Of a stretch of 64,000 bases of DNA, positions 1 through 12,389 are shown piece after piece; the stretch's first letter is position 1; every line of letters begins with the position of its first letter. Position numbers and translations under genes: made by a program. Where the stretch lies: NCBI GenBank assembly GCA_021442155.1, contig CM038228.1:9589179-9653178 (forward strand), read 5' to 3'. The notes beneath the pieces were generated by a model, which made no database searches, had not been told where the DNA came from, and saw nothing but the letters and a program-made list of their open reading frames with translations. Source of the DNA: Cymbidium sinense. Its lineage: Eukaryota > Streptophyta > Magnoliopsida > Asparagales > Orchidaceae.

Positions 1-601
1 CCCAATTCCTACGCAGGTAATATCATAACATTTAGAGAATTTCCTAATTACTAACACATGACATGTATAATTTGTTACAACCAAGAAAAGAAATACAATA
101 TGTAATATGCTCATAAATAAACTGAAAACATATACTAATATGCAACAAGCAAAACAAATTTATCACGAGTGGCATATATGAAATTATGCATATGTCTTGG
201 TTTCAAATAAAACATATAATATAAACAATTAATATTATACTAAATGACATAGAAAGATAAATATATCTATATTAGAATTTGCAAATCTAAATGGCAAACT
301 TCTCTCAAAATGTGACCAAACCTCTTACATACATCAATATTGGCTTTTCCTCATAGAATATTATTCCAAAAGCTTGATTCAAAACTAAATTTCAAACAAC
401 TAATCAATCACCTAGTAATTTACAATGATTCATTATCATTTATTAAAACTTACAGGTGAACGTGACAGTTGTCACGCGTGCTTCCTATGCAACCCTTCTT
501 ATTTGTGCTTTAATCCTACTTAAAAAAAATAATATAATTAACTCATTTCAATTTAAAATAATATAATTAAAGCTTTATTCTTTAATTAATCTCAATTAAT
601 T

Positions 602-607
<6 letters not shown>

Positions 608-659
<52 letters not shown>
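608..659. repeat. (AT)n microsatellite in 3' LTR
   Basis: About 52 bp of uninterrupted AT. The tract at 15,077-15,197 in the other LTR holds the same place and is more than twice as long. Confidence 0.97.
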
Positions 660-664
<5 letters not shown>

Positions 665-1084
665 TCCATAAATTCAATGTTTTCCAATTTTTTTATCATT
701 CCACATTTCACTTTAGCTAACATAACTAAATTTATTAATACTTTATTTAATTCCATAAAATATCCCAATTTATTTCAAATTAATTTCTTTATAGACAAAA
801 ATAATAAATATCATTTTAGTTTTTACCAAATAATAACTATCTATAAAAAAAAAAGAAATAAACCTTATTACTTTCATTTCCCTCACAAGCTACCCGCTTC
901 ATAAAGACACGATCCGCTCCAGCCAGGACTGCCCCTCCATTGAGAAGCTCATGTCATCCCCACAGGCCGATGCCGATAACCGCACCCACGACGACCCTCC
1001 GGACCCTCCTCAGGACCCCTCTCTCCTCGTTCTCGTCTCACATGAAAGGGGCAACCGGATCGAAAAGAAGGAAATGATCGATTA

Positions 1085-1085
1085 T

Positions 1086-1136
<51 letters not shown>
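1085..1136. repeat. (TG)n/(TA)n microsatellite in 3' LTR
   Basis: A short TG run passes into about 44 bp of TA. The matching place in the other LTR (15,631-15,645) has only a few TA units, so the tract grew in this copy or shrank in the other. Confidence 0.95.
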
Positions 1137-1138
<2 letters not shown>

Positions 1139-1267
1139 TTAAATGCCGAGGTAAGTAATCCTAGCTATAGTGAAACCGCTTTATGGCTAATTACTGTTTA
1201 AATTATAAATATAATTAAGAAATTAATTATTATTAATATATATTATTAGATAAATACATGCCTTACA

Positions 1268-2075
1268 ATTCTCCCATCTTTATAAAAATTTCATCCTCAA
1301 AATTTCTTGATCAACGAAAAAATATAGGAAATTGGTTCATTTCATCCGCTTTCCCAAGTGGCTTCTTTCTCTCGCCTATTTTTCCATTTCACCTTCGTGA
1401 AAGGAATCCTATTTCTCAATTTCTTAACTTCAAATTCCACAATTCTTCGCTCTACATAAGTTAGATTCTTTTGAATTTCAATCTTCTTATGTGATATTCG
1501 CTGGTTTGCATCTGTAACCCATTTTCTAAGCATTTAAACATGAAAAATATTGTGTATATCAAACATATTTGGTGGCAAAGCTAAGCAACCTTTCCAACTT
1601 GTTTAATAATTTCAAATGGCCCAATGTACCTATGACTCGCCTTTTCCACCTTGACCAAATTTGATATACCTTTCATAGTCCGACTTTCGAAATACAAAAT
1701 CTCCCACTTCAAATTCTATCATCTTATGCTTCGGGTCATAATATTTTTGTTGTCTATCTTGTGCAGCTTTCAATCTGTCTTTGATAATTCTAATCTTTTC
1801 ACTCACTTGATTAATCAATTCTAGTCCCATTAATTATCTTTCTCCGATTTCAAGCCAACTCAAAGGAATCTTATATTTTCTACCATACAAAGCTTCATAA
1901 GGAGCCATTTGGATACTAGATTGATAGATGTTATTATAGGCAAACTCTATCAAAGGTATATGATCTTCCCAACTATCGCCAAAATCCAAAATGCACAACT
2001 TCAGCAAATCTTCTAATACCTGAATTGTTCGTTCATATTGCTCATCTGTTTGTGGATGAAATGTAGTTTAGTACT
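1268..2075 (-). pseudogene. Gypsy pol C-terminus: integrase end and chromodomain-like tail
   Basis: Read on the minus strand, this is the end of a Ty3/gypsy polyprotein. Near 2050 stands the FHPQTD motif of the integrase core, then WEDHIPLIEFAYNN and MAPYEALYGR, which are hallmarks of chromovirus integrases. A stop follows at about 1829. Further on come RQQKYYD with the GDFVF motif, and at 1533-1342 LRKWVTDANQ, LTYVERR and EATWE, the chromodomain-like tail typical of the Tekay/Del lineage. The frame is broken by stops and shifts. The integrase is interrupted at 2075 by the 7.7-kb insertion and resumes at 9772. It once joined element cDNA to host DNA; it cannot now be functional. Confidence 0.9.
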
Positions 2076-5000
2076 TGTGGTGAAATTATTATATACATCT
2101 CCTCCTTCATCTATCTCCCTTTTCTTTTTGGGAAAAGAGGATGAATGAAAATAGAGATATATAAAATACACCTTGTTGGGATGCCACGTAGATCCACAGA
2201 TGTTCTTATTAGGGTGATCAGACATTGAGAAAAGGTGTACTATCTCGAGAGATAGAAGTCACCACCCTACAATGGACCTAATCACCTCAATAAGGACTTC
2301 TAAGGACTATGGAAATTCAGAATGTACTAGAGATTCTTCCCTTACTTTACATGAAAAAGTATATCAGAGTTTATTTTAAACGGGTTCGTAAGTTCCCTAT
2401 GTGCCCCATAATTAATTACATCTAAGGAACATGATTCTTAGAATACTCGATTAAGGTAAATGATCATTGTCTCCAAATATTTTGAAAGGTAGGACTATCA
2501 ATCCATTAGTTTATTTTTAAAAAGTCAAGTGGGATCGATCAAGAGGAGGGAGTTCTTATCGAAGCCAAACACAAACAAGTAGGGGATGCTTAAGATACTA
2601 AGAAGCCCAATAAGCATCCCAAAATTACCCTATGGTTGGGCTTTACATCTTTGAAATTGAATTAATTTATTTGAGTTGAATTTTTATTAGAAATATAGGA
2701 CTTACAATTCTATAATACAAGGTTATGAAAATGCCTAAGAGGTGAGGATTTATGCTCATAACCAGCAAAGGGAAGTAGCAACCTCTGAACGTAAATCTAG
2801 GGAGCTTTGAGGGCCAAAAGCACGACCTAAATCTAATGAAAATGGGTATTTAGTTTACCTCAACAAGAGATGATAAACCACCCAACTATTAGACTTACAA
2901 CTGCTGGGGTGGCCAACTAACTCCTATGATTTTAAAATATGTAGGCAAATCATATGTTTATGCAAGATAACAAGGTTGTTATTTATTTAGAAAGAGACTA
3001 AGTCCTTAAACACACTCTCTAAGAGACTAGATCATATAAGGGCGTTCTTTAATGACTTAAATCTAATACAAATTTTTCATATGTTTTATTTTTATTTTGG
3101 ACAATCAATTTAACACACGCTTTAGGATTATTTATGCCTAATGCATGAGAAATTAGATTATGGACTAAAATCAGAAAGATAAGGAGGTGTGTTTCCACCA
3201 CGGCTTTCATAAGTCAAGCCAAGTTCTCTAGTAAAGGGGGAAGCCCTTCAATCAGGAGTGAAATAATATAGTTTTTATGCATGATGTTAAAAAATAAAGT
3301 ACACATCCAACAAAGGGGTTGTTGATTCTTTTATCTTGATTTTAACTTAAGCTTTATATGAGGTTATGAGTTATTTATTTTTAATCTGAATTGATTAGTT
3401 TGGTAGAAAATTTACTTTTCCTAAGAGCATAATCCATCCAAGCCACATCAAAGCAAGGAAGAAACTAGGAAAAGATTTCATCTTAATGCGCAAATTAAAC
3501 AAACATCAATCAATTTATAAAACTAGCATAAAAGAATAAAATGCCATTTGTGGTCTGCTCACTACACAAACCCAAAATTGTAAGGAGCTCTACCCTTATA
3601 CAACCCAGATTACAAATGAATTAATTACAATTAAGTAAGGAATTCATGTTATGGGGGTCTTCATTCTTCTTTTCTTCTTTTCTTCTTTCTTCTTTTTTTC
3701 TTTTGGTTCCTTCTTTTGCATGGTTGGAATGTGGTTGACCAATGCTCATCCTAATCCCCCATAATAATCATTCCAAAATACTAATTGCAAAAGTACATGA
3801 AAATGAGAAAAAGAAATCTAACTAAAACCTGCAAAATAGAGATTAGTTAAATAAACCATACAATACCAAGCATGTATATGTATAAATTGGACTTAGCACT
3901 CCACACATGCGTAACCAAGTCCACCTGGCCTATTTTGGATTATGCTTAGGGGTATAAGCACCTGCACAGCAAAAGTAATTTTATATTTTTATTACATACC
4001 CTTAAGCACAATTCCTATAAGATAATGATTAGACTAAATCATCCTACCATTCAGTATACACCCTAACATTTAGGCTAAAACATAATATCACAAAATAAAA
4101 GCAAACATCAAAGCATGCCCTAACCTAAAGCTATAAATGGTGATTTAGCCTAATGTATTTAAGGTTTGTGTGGTATGCTTAGCTATGGCTTTAAGGTTTA
4201 GATTTTCTAAGTATGAAAATGTTCAAGTTAGAGAGTAGTTTCATTTAAGTTGTTAAATTGATTTGGGTTAATTTTATTTTATGTTTTCATTAAGTTTGAA
4301 TGAACCTAGGATTAATTACTAAGTGTTGTAGAGGAAAAGAGAAGGAACTTCTCTTCCTCCCTACCTTAAGTAATTTCTAAGGTAGATTCATATTTGATTC
4401 TTATTTAGTAAATATTTTTATCATGTGTTTTAATTAATCCTAAGTTTTGATTTTTTCCTAAACAAATCTATTCAAAAGAAAGGCATTTTAAGATTAAGTA
4501 AAGTGAAATATCACATAGCACACATCACTTCATTTCTTTCTCAACATGTGTAACATGCATATGAATGAATCCTAAGCATATCTATAGATGTAGATAGGAA
4601 TGTTTAGCATACCTTAATGATGAATGCTAAGTAGTGTTAGTTAAGAAAATTTGGATGCCTTATGATGCATGATTTTCATTAAGTAGAAAAGAGGGATTTC
4701 TTTTTATCCATTTTTTTCACATGCACAATTATATATATGAAAGGCATGAGTATGGCACCATTGTTAGCACCAGGGGTGTAAGGTACAAGACCTACTTAGG
4801 GTTACTTAAAGCCTCACAACCCGAGGTTGTCCAGACTAATATACCATTTTCTTTAAATACATATGCATATACAAAAGAAATGAATGGAAAAAGAAAGATG
4901 CAAAAGTTTGTGTTTATTTGTTTGATTTGTTTATGCAATTTATATGTGTAAGTGTGGATGTCATTCTTAAGTAATAACATATGAATGAATAGGAAAGGAT

Positions 5001-6479
5001 TTAAGCATGTGCTATATTTTTTTCAAATGAACTATACACTTTTGCCAAATCCTATTCAATACTATGCTAAAAGAACAGAGAAGGAAAGCCACACTATGCA
5101 CATCTTTATATTTTTGCTCACATGCATGCTCATAAATAATTATAAGTAGCATACCTTTCAATTTTGATAATTAATTCATAAGTTTTGAAAATAATTTATG
5201 ATTTAATAGTGATAATAGCCATTCATATTCTTACTTTAGCCAAAACATGCAATTTGACATAAAGGAAACATTTCATTTTTAATTTGATTTTTAAAGAAGC
5301 ATGAATGCATGAATTTCATATGGCATACACATTTAGCATGTTAGAAAGAAATAAACTGATGAAAGCAATGTAAATTCATTCACACTAATTAATTCCTAAA
5401 GACAATCCTATGAATAAGATTATTTAAAGTAAATCAAATTTATTTTAAGGAGAGTTTGAATTTTGTTTGAGTTTGATTTTAATTTAAAAAAATGTGAGAA
5501 GGTTTGCTAATCCTATCCCATTCCCACATGTGAATGATGTTTTAGTTTAATTTTTAGATGATTAGATCAATGTTATGCTTTGGTTAGGTTAAGGTGTGAA
5601 TTAAGTGTATTAATTACCCTTTACCTACACCACTTTAACATATTTAATCACATAATTATGAGCCAATGTATGACATAAAATCACACAAAGAATTTAAATC
5701 AATAATGCACCTAGGAAAGAAAGGGCCTAATGCAATTGGCTCACAATTAATCTAATTATTAAGTTAAAGGATTTAATTTAAGTACTTTCATAACCCTTCC
5801 CACACATGTGGGTTGGATTTTGATTTCCTTAAGTTACCTAGGTTATTGAACACCTAAGCACCTACCCAAGATGAATTGATTAAGTTATGGAATGTTTTGA
5901 TTTTGAAAAGTTTGATTAATTAAGCCATTTAATTAGGTGATTAAATTATTTAATTAATTTGCACTTTAATTAGGTTTTTGTCCAAATGAAATAAGCTTAG
6001 GGAAAAAGATATGGGAAAGAACTCCTAATCTCATTCCCTAAATCCACTCAATGTTCTAGAGTAATCAGTAAAATTAATTAATGGATTTATCAATATTTAA
6101 AAGGTTAATTAATCATTTAATTGATTAAGAGAGTAATTAGGAATGAACCAAACAATTACCCCAATTAAAGAATTAATAAATTCTAAGAAAATCATGGGAG
6201 GCAGAGATCATCCCATTAATCCCTAGGAAGTTTGGAATTAATCAGAATAATTAGAGAGTAATTAATATAATTATATTCCTAATAAAACCCCAATTCAAAA
6301 ATATCACTGCTCAAAATCAATTGAAATTAATTTTAGAATATTTCTCTTTGAATTATCTTTCCAACACTTTTTATTTTGTATTTTTTAATTTTTCTATAAT
6401 TAGTTAGGAATATTTGAAGTTTCCAAGCTTATTAGGTAATTAATCCCCTAATTATGTGACTAATCCCGTTGACAGCATG

Positions 6480-7440
6480 TGGACCGCTGATGCAGCATGC
6501 GCTTTCCACATAGCGTGATGGGAGAGGTCACTTAAGTTATCACATCATAGTGTCACGGTAGCAGTAGAGCTACACGCTTTCTCCCCCATCCATTCGATCA
6601 AGGATCGGACGGCTGAGATCGAGCCCGCGGTATTAATAGGATTAAATCAAGGATCCTATGTGTCTTGCTCATGGCCGTCCATCCAAAATGCATGGATGGA
6701 CAGCCCATGATCCTTCACTAATCTTCCCCATGGGAGAGGACATCCGTCCATCCTTTAGGGCATGATCCAAGCTCGATTGAGCTCGGATTGAGCTCAAACT
6801 CAACCCACACCATCATCATGCAAGGGGGGACACATCCAACGGCTAACTTTGCTTGAGATGAAAATCCACTTCATAAAAGACCACACACTCTCTAGTTTAA
6901 GCACGGGTTGAAGGCATACCTTGCCGGAGGCTATCACCAGCTCGAGTTCAATGACGTAGCTTCATTTAGTGGAGACAAAACCCTGTTGAAGATTTGAGAT
7001 GGTTTGGTTGACTAGATCTTCCTACGGACCAAGCTCTCCTTCAAATGGATTCAGTCTTGATCAAAGTCCCACCTCCCTTGCCTTTGGAGCTTGGAAGAAG
7101 TTTGGGATGAGTTCGACTAGGCCCTCTAAAGGTGCTCAAAGGAGGAATTAGATTGGTTTTATGTATTGGCTAAGTTGGATTTCCTTGCTACCTCCCCTAT
7201 TTTTGGCTTGGAGAAATCGAGAATGGAGAAGTTGAATTGGCTCTAAGAAGCTTGGAGGAGCTCTGGAATGCTAACTCGGACTTCCTATTACTCAATCGAA
7301 TGCTAGAGAGATCAGTTGACATGAAATTAGGGGGAGTATATCTCCCCCTTGAAGGATCGGATGACCGCAAGCTCCTTTGCTATTTTGATCCAATTGACCC
7401 TATTCAATGGGTTTGTTAGGCTATTATAAGTGTCATGACA
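6480..7440. other. GC-richer non-coding block inside the 7.7-kb insertion
   Basis: This part has clearly higher GC than its surroundings and a motif common in plant promoters and LTRs (GGACGGCTGAGAT near 6607). There are short open stretches but no recognisable domain; a 60-residue frame at 7237-7419 resembles nothing I know. If the insertion is LTR-like, this may be its promoter/leader region. That is inference. Confidence 0.35.
7329..7349. repeat. Perfect short hairpin
   Basis: AGGGGGAG and CTCCCCCT form perfect 8-bp arms around a TATAT loop. The run lies inside the GC-richer block of the 7.7-kb insertion and has no assigned function. Confidence 0.7.
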
Positions 7441-7689
7441 TTCGGTTTTAGGTGTGGAGTGGATTAGTGGAGCTCCCATGTGCTTGAAATGAGTGGAGGA
7501 AGGATTCTCATGTGCTCATGTCCATGGGGGTGGTCAGTTTTAGCCTTAGGTTGGGTTCGGCTGATCGAAACCCATTGGGTCATGTGCACCATGTCCATTA
7601 GTGACCATTTGGTCCACTAAGAGGATGCCAAGTGTCCATGAAAAGGAATTGACCAAATTCCAAGTGGTTTTGATTTTAGGTTACCCTAT

Positions 7690-8640
7690 GGCCTAGAGTA
7701 AAATGGTCATTTGACCTTGATTTTAATTTGGATATGTTTGGTATGATTGGAAAATGGGTTAGGCCAAGTTTCATTGAATTTGGAGTTAGTTTGATATGAT
7801 TTGGATGTTGACCCATTTAGGTCAAACTGGATCAACTTGGGTCAAGTTGACCAATTGGTCAAATTGGGTCAGACCAAGGGTTGGGTCAAGTTCATATGAT
7901 CATTTGAAATATTTTGGCATCATTGGTTTAGTTCAATTTAATTTATATTTGAATTTGGTTCATTTGATTTCATTTAGGTCAAACCTATTTGGTTAGGTCA
8001 TGAGTTGGTTTAAGTTTGGTTGATCATTTGAAATGGATTAGTATCTTTATTTCCAATCAATTTGCTTTATATTTAAATTTGGCTCAATTTGACCTTATAG
8101 GTCAAGTTGGGTTTAAGGTCAATTGGGCTAGTTGAGTCTAGTTGGTCAATTGTTTGGTCAAAGTTCAACAAGTGATTTGGAATGAAAAATTGCTGGTTTC
8201 AATCAATTTGACTTAGATCAAGTTTCAACACATTTTGACTTTTAAGGTCAAGTTGGGTCAACCAAGTTAAGTGGCCAATTGGGCTAGGTTAGGCTCAAAT
8301 GATGACTTTTTCAAACATTGATCATGAATGAGTTTTGATCAATGGTTTCAATGAATTTGGCCTATAGTGATTTTTGGCTAGTTTAGGTTTCATTTTGGCT
8401 GAGTGTTGACTTGGTCAACCCTTTGGTTTGACTTGGTTTGACCCAATTTGAGTGATTGATCATCTTATGATGATTGTTGCTCACAATGTGAGGCTTAGGT
8501 AGGCTTAGTTCAATTCAATTTGGTTAGGAATTTGGCTCAAAGGGTACTTAGCTCACTTTGGGTCAAGTGAGCCTAAGTGGGTCAAATGGCTTGGTCAAAG
8601 CTTGATTTGAGTTTGATTGAACTCACATATGGACTTATGA
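7690..8640. repeat. Region dense in GGTCAA/TTGACC words
   Basis: Nearly every 20-30 bases there is a GGTCAA, GTCAAG or TTGACC word on one strand or the other, in phrases such as TTGGGTCAAGTTGACC. It looks like an old, diverged short tandem expansion. TTGAC is also the W-box core bound by WRKY factors, but a role here is speculative. Confidence 0.55.
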
Positions 8641-8699
8641 TTGAAATATAAATCCATTTGCAAGAGATTTGAAGTCAAATGAGTTTTGATTCATTTGAC

Positions 8700-9420
8700 A
8701 ATTTCAAGTTCAAAGGGTGAACATGAGTTTGACTTGGGTTTAATTTTGAATTTAGTTTTAGTTTGATGATTGGAGTTTGTATTTATATTTGGATTCATGA
8801 TTGAAGGATTGATTGAATCATGAAGAAAATCAAGGGTTTGGCTTGATTTGAGTTTGATTTAAGTTCAAGAATTTGACTTGAAAGGCTTAGGTTGAATTTT
8901 AATTGAATTTGGATTTAAGTTTTTGAATTTTTTGGTTTGATGTTTAAAGTTTATGTTTATATTTGGATTCATGATTGTAGGATTGATTGAATCATAAAGA
9001 AAAAAAGGGTTTGACTTGATTTGAATTTGATTTGGCTAAGTTCAAGATTTTGACTTGGAAGGCTTAGGAATTTGAGTTTGATTTTGAATTGATTTTTAGA
9101 TATTTAATTTATATTTCATTTATATTTGTGAATATAAATGAGAATATAAATGGGTTATGAGAAAATTTCTTGAATTTGAATTGATTTGGATTTGATTTAG
9201 CTAAGTCCAAGATTTAATCAAAGTGACATAGAAAGATTTTGATTTGGATTTGGATTTTGAATTTGGCTTGATTGATTTGAATTTATATTTCATTTATATA
9301 TGTGAATATAAATGAGAATATAAATCAGTTATGAGAAAATTTCTTAAATTTGAATTGATTTGGATTTGATTTAGGCTAAGTCCATAAGAGGGAATCAAAG
9401 GACGTAGGAAATATTTTTGA
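8700..9420. repeat. Diverged ~165-175-bp tandem repeats
   Basis: Successive units share ATTCATGATTG...GATTGATTGAATCAT (8,804 and 8,966) and CATTTATAT..GTGAATATAAATGAG (9,117 and 9,291), each about 165-174 bp apart and each followed by TTTGATTT..GCTAAGT. About four units are visible. Part of the array is present inverted near 18,060-18,450. Confidence 0.7.
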
Positions 9421-9771
9421 ACTTGGAATTTCAATCATAAGCTTCAATCATTTGGAATTGATTTGAGTTTGAGAAAATCAATTAAGTTGGAATTGATTTA
9501 AGTTTTGATGTTGATTTGGAGTTTGGAGTTAGTTTGATTTGGAGTTTGACTTGAAGGGAGGAAGTGAGGAATTTGCCATATAGACAAATTTTCCTAACAC
9601 CTCTAAGGCATGACTTATTCCTATGGCTAACTCTTCTAAGTCTCTAGGGCTAGGTTGAGTGTTCACCTAATCACTAGATGTGTCTTAGGACTAAGGAACT
9701 CATAAAGTTTAAGAGAAGTCCTATGCCTAAGATGGAGGAGTTGAGAGCTCATCCTAAAAATGAGGTCAACA

Positions 9772-10330
9772 GTACCTAAAACCGCATGAATACTTTTCCG
9801 GAGTTTTGATGTAAACCTATCATATCTATCTGATACAATAACTTTGGAATTCCATGCAATCTGATAATTTCTTTTATGAACAATCTAGCTAATCTCTTTA
9901 TGAATCTATCGAATGGTAAAAAAGTGTGATGACTTTGTTAATCTATTAATGATTAACCAAATATAGTCATGCCCTTATCTTGATTGAGGAAAACTCATAA
10001 CAAAATCAATGGCTATAATTTCTTATTTCCACTGCATAAGTGATTGAAGCATACCACTGGTTTGATGTTCTACTTTGGCAACTTGACAAGCTTGCATTTG
10101 GATACATATTCGCCACATCCTTCTTCATTCCAGCCACCAAAAGAGTGTTTTCAAATCCTCATACATTTTGTGCTTCGGTGAATTGCATAACTAGAATTGT
10201 GAGCTTCAAATAAAAAAATCTTGGAATAGATTTATCTCTTTTGGTACCCACAATTTAGAATTACTGAGCACACCTCGTTCATCAATTGTAATGTCTTTTC
10301 TTTTACCTACTAGCATTTTGATTCATTGAT
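9772..10330 (-). pseudogene. Gypsy integrase core, N-terminal part
   Basis: This continues the integrase broken at 2075. On the minus strand one reads, in several frames, VAEYVSKC-like, IDFVMSFPQ (with the first catalytic Asp), NRLTKSSHF, IKEIIRLHGIP and RYDRFTSKLRKSIHAVLGT (matching the family pattern DPRFTSKFW). Order and spacing match Ty3/gypsy integrases. Stops and shifts break it throughout. Confidence 0.85.
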
Positions 10331-11760
10331 TTTTGTAAATCATCACAAGCTTTTTGTCCAGTTTTAATTTTGTCTTCCAAAGTAGGTTGAACCTCCATCC
10401 GATATAATTTACTTGTGCTATGCTCACTGTTCCAATTTTAACTATAGAGCTACTATATCTCAAATTAATTCTCTTAATGCATCAACAACCACATTGGCTT
10501 TTTCCAGACAATATTTGTATATCAAGATCGTCTTTTTATTAACTCTAGCCAATGCCTCTGTCTCAAATTTAATTCTTTCTGGGTGATAATATATTTTAAA
10601 CTTCTATGATATGTAAATATCTCACATCTTATGCCTTAGAGATAGCCTTCAAATCTTCAAAGAAAAAATGATAACAGCCAATTCCAAATCATGTGTTAGA
10701 TAGTTTTTCTCAAGTGATTTTAATTGCCTCAAGCATAAGCAATCACCTTCTCGCATTAAAACACAACCCAAACCTTTTAAAGAAGCATCACTATAAATTT
10801 GAAAACCTTCTATACCATATGGGATTGTTAATAGGAGAAGTCATCAATAGCCTTTAAGCTCTAGAAAGCTCTACTCAATCATCTATCCAACCAAATTTCA
10901 CATCCTTCCTCATAAGCTGGATAAAGGTGATGCAATATGTGAAAATCCTGCAAATCTTCTATAATAACCTTCTAAACCCAGAAAACTTCTCACTTCTAAC
11001 ACATCATGGTTTACCCCATTAACTAACTTTCTAAATCTATAGAAATGCCTTCCTCACTAATGATATGCCCCAAGAAAGCAATACATTTCAACCAAAACTC
11101 ACATTTTGAGAATTTAGCAAATAGGTGCTCTCTCAACGGTTTAGCACTATTCGAGATGGTTGGCATGATCCTCCTCATTCTTGGAGTAGATTAATATATC
11201 ATCCATGAAGACTATCACAAATTGATCGAGATATAGTTTGAAAATTATATTCATCATACTCATACAAGTGCATTAGTTAATCCAAAAGGCATAACTAAGA
11301 ATTCATAATGCCCGTACCTAGTGCCAAATGTTGTCTTTGCAATGTCACCTTCTCTCACTCTGACTTGATGATATCCCGATCTCAAATCGATTCTGGAGAA
11401 CACAGAAGCTCTTTCCAACTGATCAAATAAGTCATCAATTCTAAGGAGAGGGTACTTATTTTTAAATCACTATTTAATTCTTTGTAATCAATACACAATC
11501 TCATGGAACCATCTTTCTTCTTAATAAATAGTGTGGTGCACTCCAAGGAGATAAATTAGGTCCGATAAAACCTTTCTTGATTAATTCGATAATTGACTTT
11601 TCAACGCAATTCTTTAGTAACCATTCTATAAGGTGTTTTAACTCGAGTAATTCGTTGCACTTCAATTGTAAACTCTATCTCTTCGTGAGGTAACCCATCC
11701 AATTCCTCGGAATATATCAAGAAACTCATTCACAACCAAAATAGATTTGATATCAATAAC
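10331..11760 (-). pseudogene. Gypsy reverse transcriptase and RNase H remnant
   Basis: Minus-strand translation gives GLPHEEIEFTIEVQRITRV, TPYRMVTKEL, KKKDGSMRLCIDYKELN (around 11,480-11,520) and [10 protein letters not shown] (around 11,181-11,212), the reverse transcriptase catalytic box with both aspartates kept. Between 10,850 and 10,331 lies the RNase H and spacer part, too decayed to place motifs surely. The enzyme once made element cDNA; many frameshifts now break it. Confidence 0.85.
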
Positions 11761-12039
11761 TTTTAACCACTTTTACACCTAAAAATATTAAATCACCACC
11801 TTTTATAGCTTTGTCAACATTGAGTGAATGTAGTAAAGAGGCTATCACTCCCTTTTCACAGTGAAAATAAAACGGCCTTTCAGTAGGTAAATCAAACCTA
11901 ACCCTTTTCTTCCAACACTGACAGAAAATATTTTTGTTTACCAATCCATACCCAAGAACACTTCAAATTCAATTAAAGGTAGTAAAATTAATTCAGATGA
12001 AAATTTTCTACGTGCTATCAAAATGTTAATCGTGCACAT

Positions 12040-12330
12040 TTTGTTGGCTAACATACAATCACCAGAGGGCAATAAAATTCAAACACCATAAGTAAAGAAA
12101 ACAGAAGGAAGGTGCAATGTATTACAAAATAGTTTAGACATAAATGAGTGTGATGCACCAAAATCAAAAAGCACTCTAGCAGGAAAATCTAAAAAAGTTA
12201 TCATACATATCACCACATCTGAAGATTCTCTGGCTTCTTGGAAAGATAAAGCCAAAACACGAGCTAGTATTGACTTCACACTAGCTCCAGACTCTATTCC
12301 TTTATCCTTCTAAAATTATTTATTCATAGA
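12040..12330 (-). pseudogene. Gypsy aspartic protease remnant
   Basis: An open stretch reads ARVLALSFQEA, then FPARVLFDFGASHSFMS. This matches the gypsy protease box, whose usual catalytic triplet is DSG; here it is DFG, so the active site is changed as well as the frame being broken. It lies between gag and reverse transcriptase, as expected. Confidence 0.8.
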
Positions 12331-12389
12331 AGGCTTTGTACCTTTATACACTTCTAGCTTTGGTGCAATTCTTAGCTCTCTGCTCCCCT

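Larger units (their letters stand above)
1..1267 (-). mobile_element. Gypsy 3' LTR, cut by window start
   Basis: Bases 1-1267 repeat 14,433-15,786 in the same orientation: the same openings, the same (AT)n tract position, the same short GC-richer patch (about 900-1060 against 15,430-15,610) and the same end. The right end reads TTACA, followed by a pyrimidine run that on the minus strand is the polypurine tract (1268-1278) just after the pol end. This is therefore the 3' LTR of a minus-strand element. Its distal ~750 bp lie outside the window. The small open frames in it are not genes. Confidence 0.85.
2076..9771. mobile_element. 7.7-kb non-coding insertion in gypsy integrase
   Basis: The gypsy integrase breaks off at 2075 and resumes at 9772. 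Rejoined, the codons run LGT-KL at the expected place, just before HPQTD. The insert begins TG (2076) and ends CA (9771) and is flanked by GTACT (2071-2075) and GTACC (9772-9776), an imperfect 5-bp target duplication as retroviral-type integrases leave. No gag, pol or other coding domain is visible in 7,696 bp, and I could not see a terminal direct repeat pair. It could be a very long solo LTR, a LARD-like non-autonomous element or a recombined derivative. Its right end (about 8,930-9,771) recurs inverted at 17,822-18,490, which confirms that it is a repeat family and that TGTTGACCTCA is a family terminus. Confidence 0.75.
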
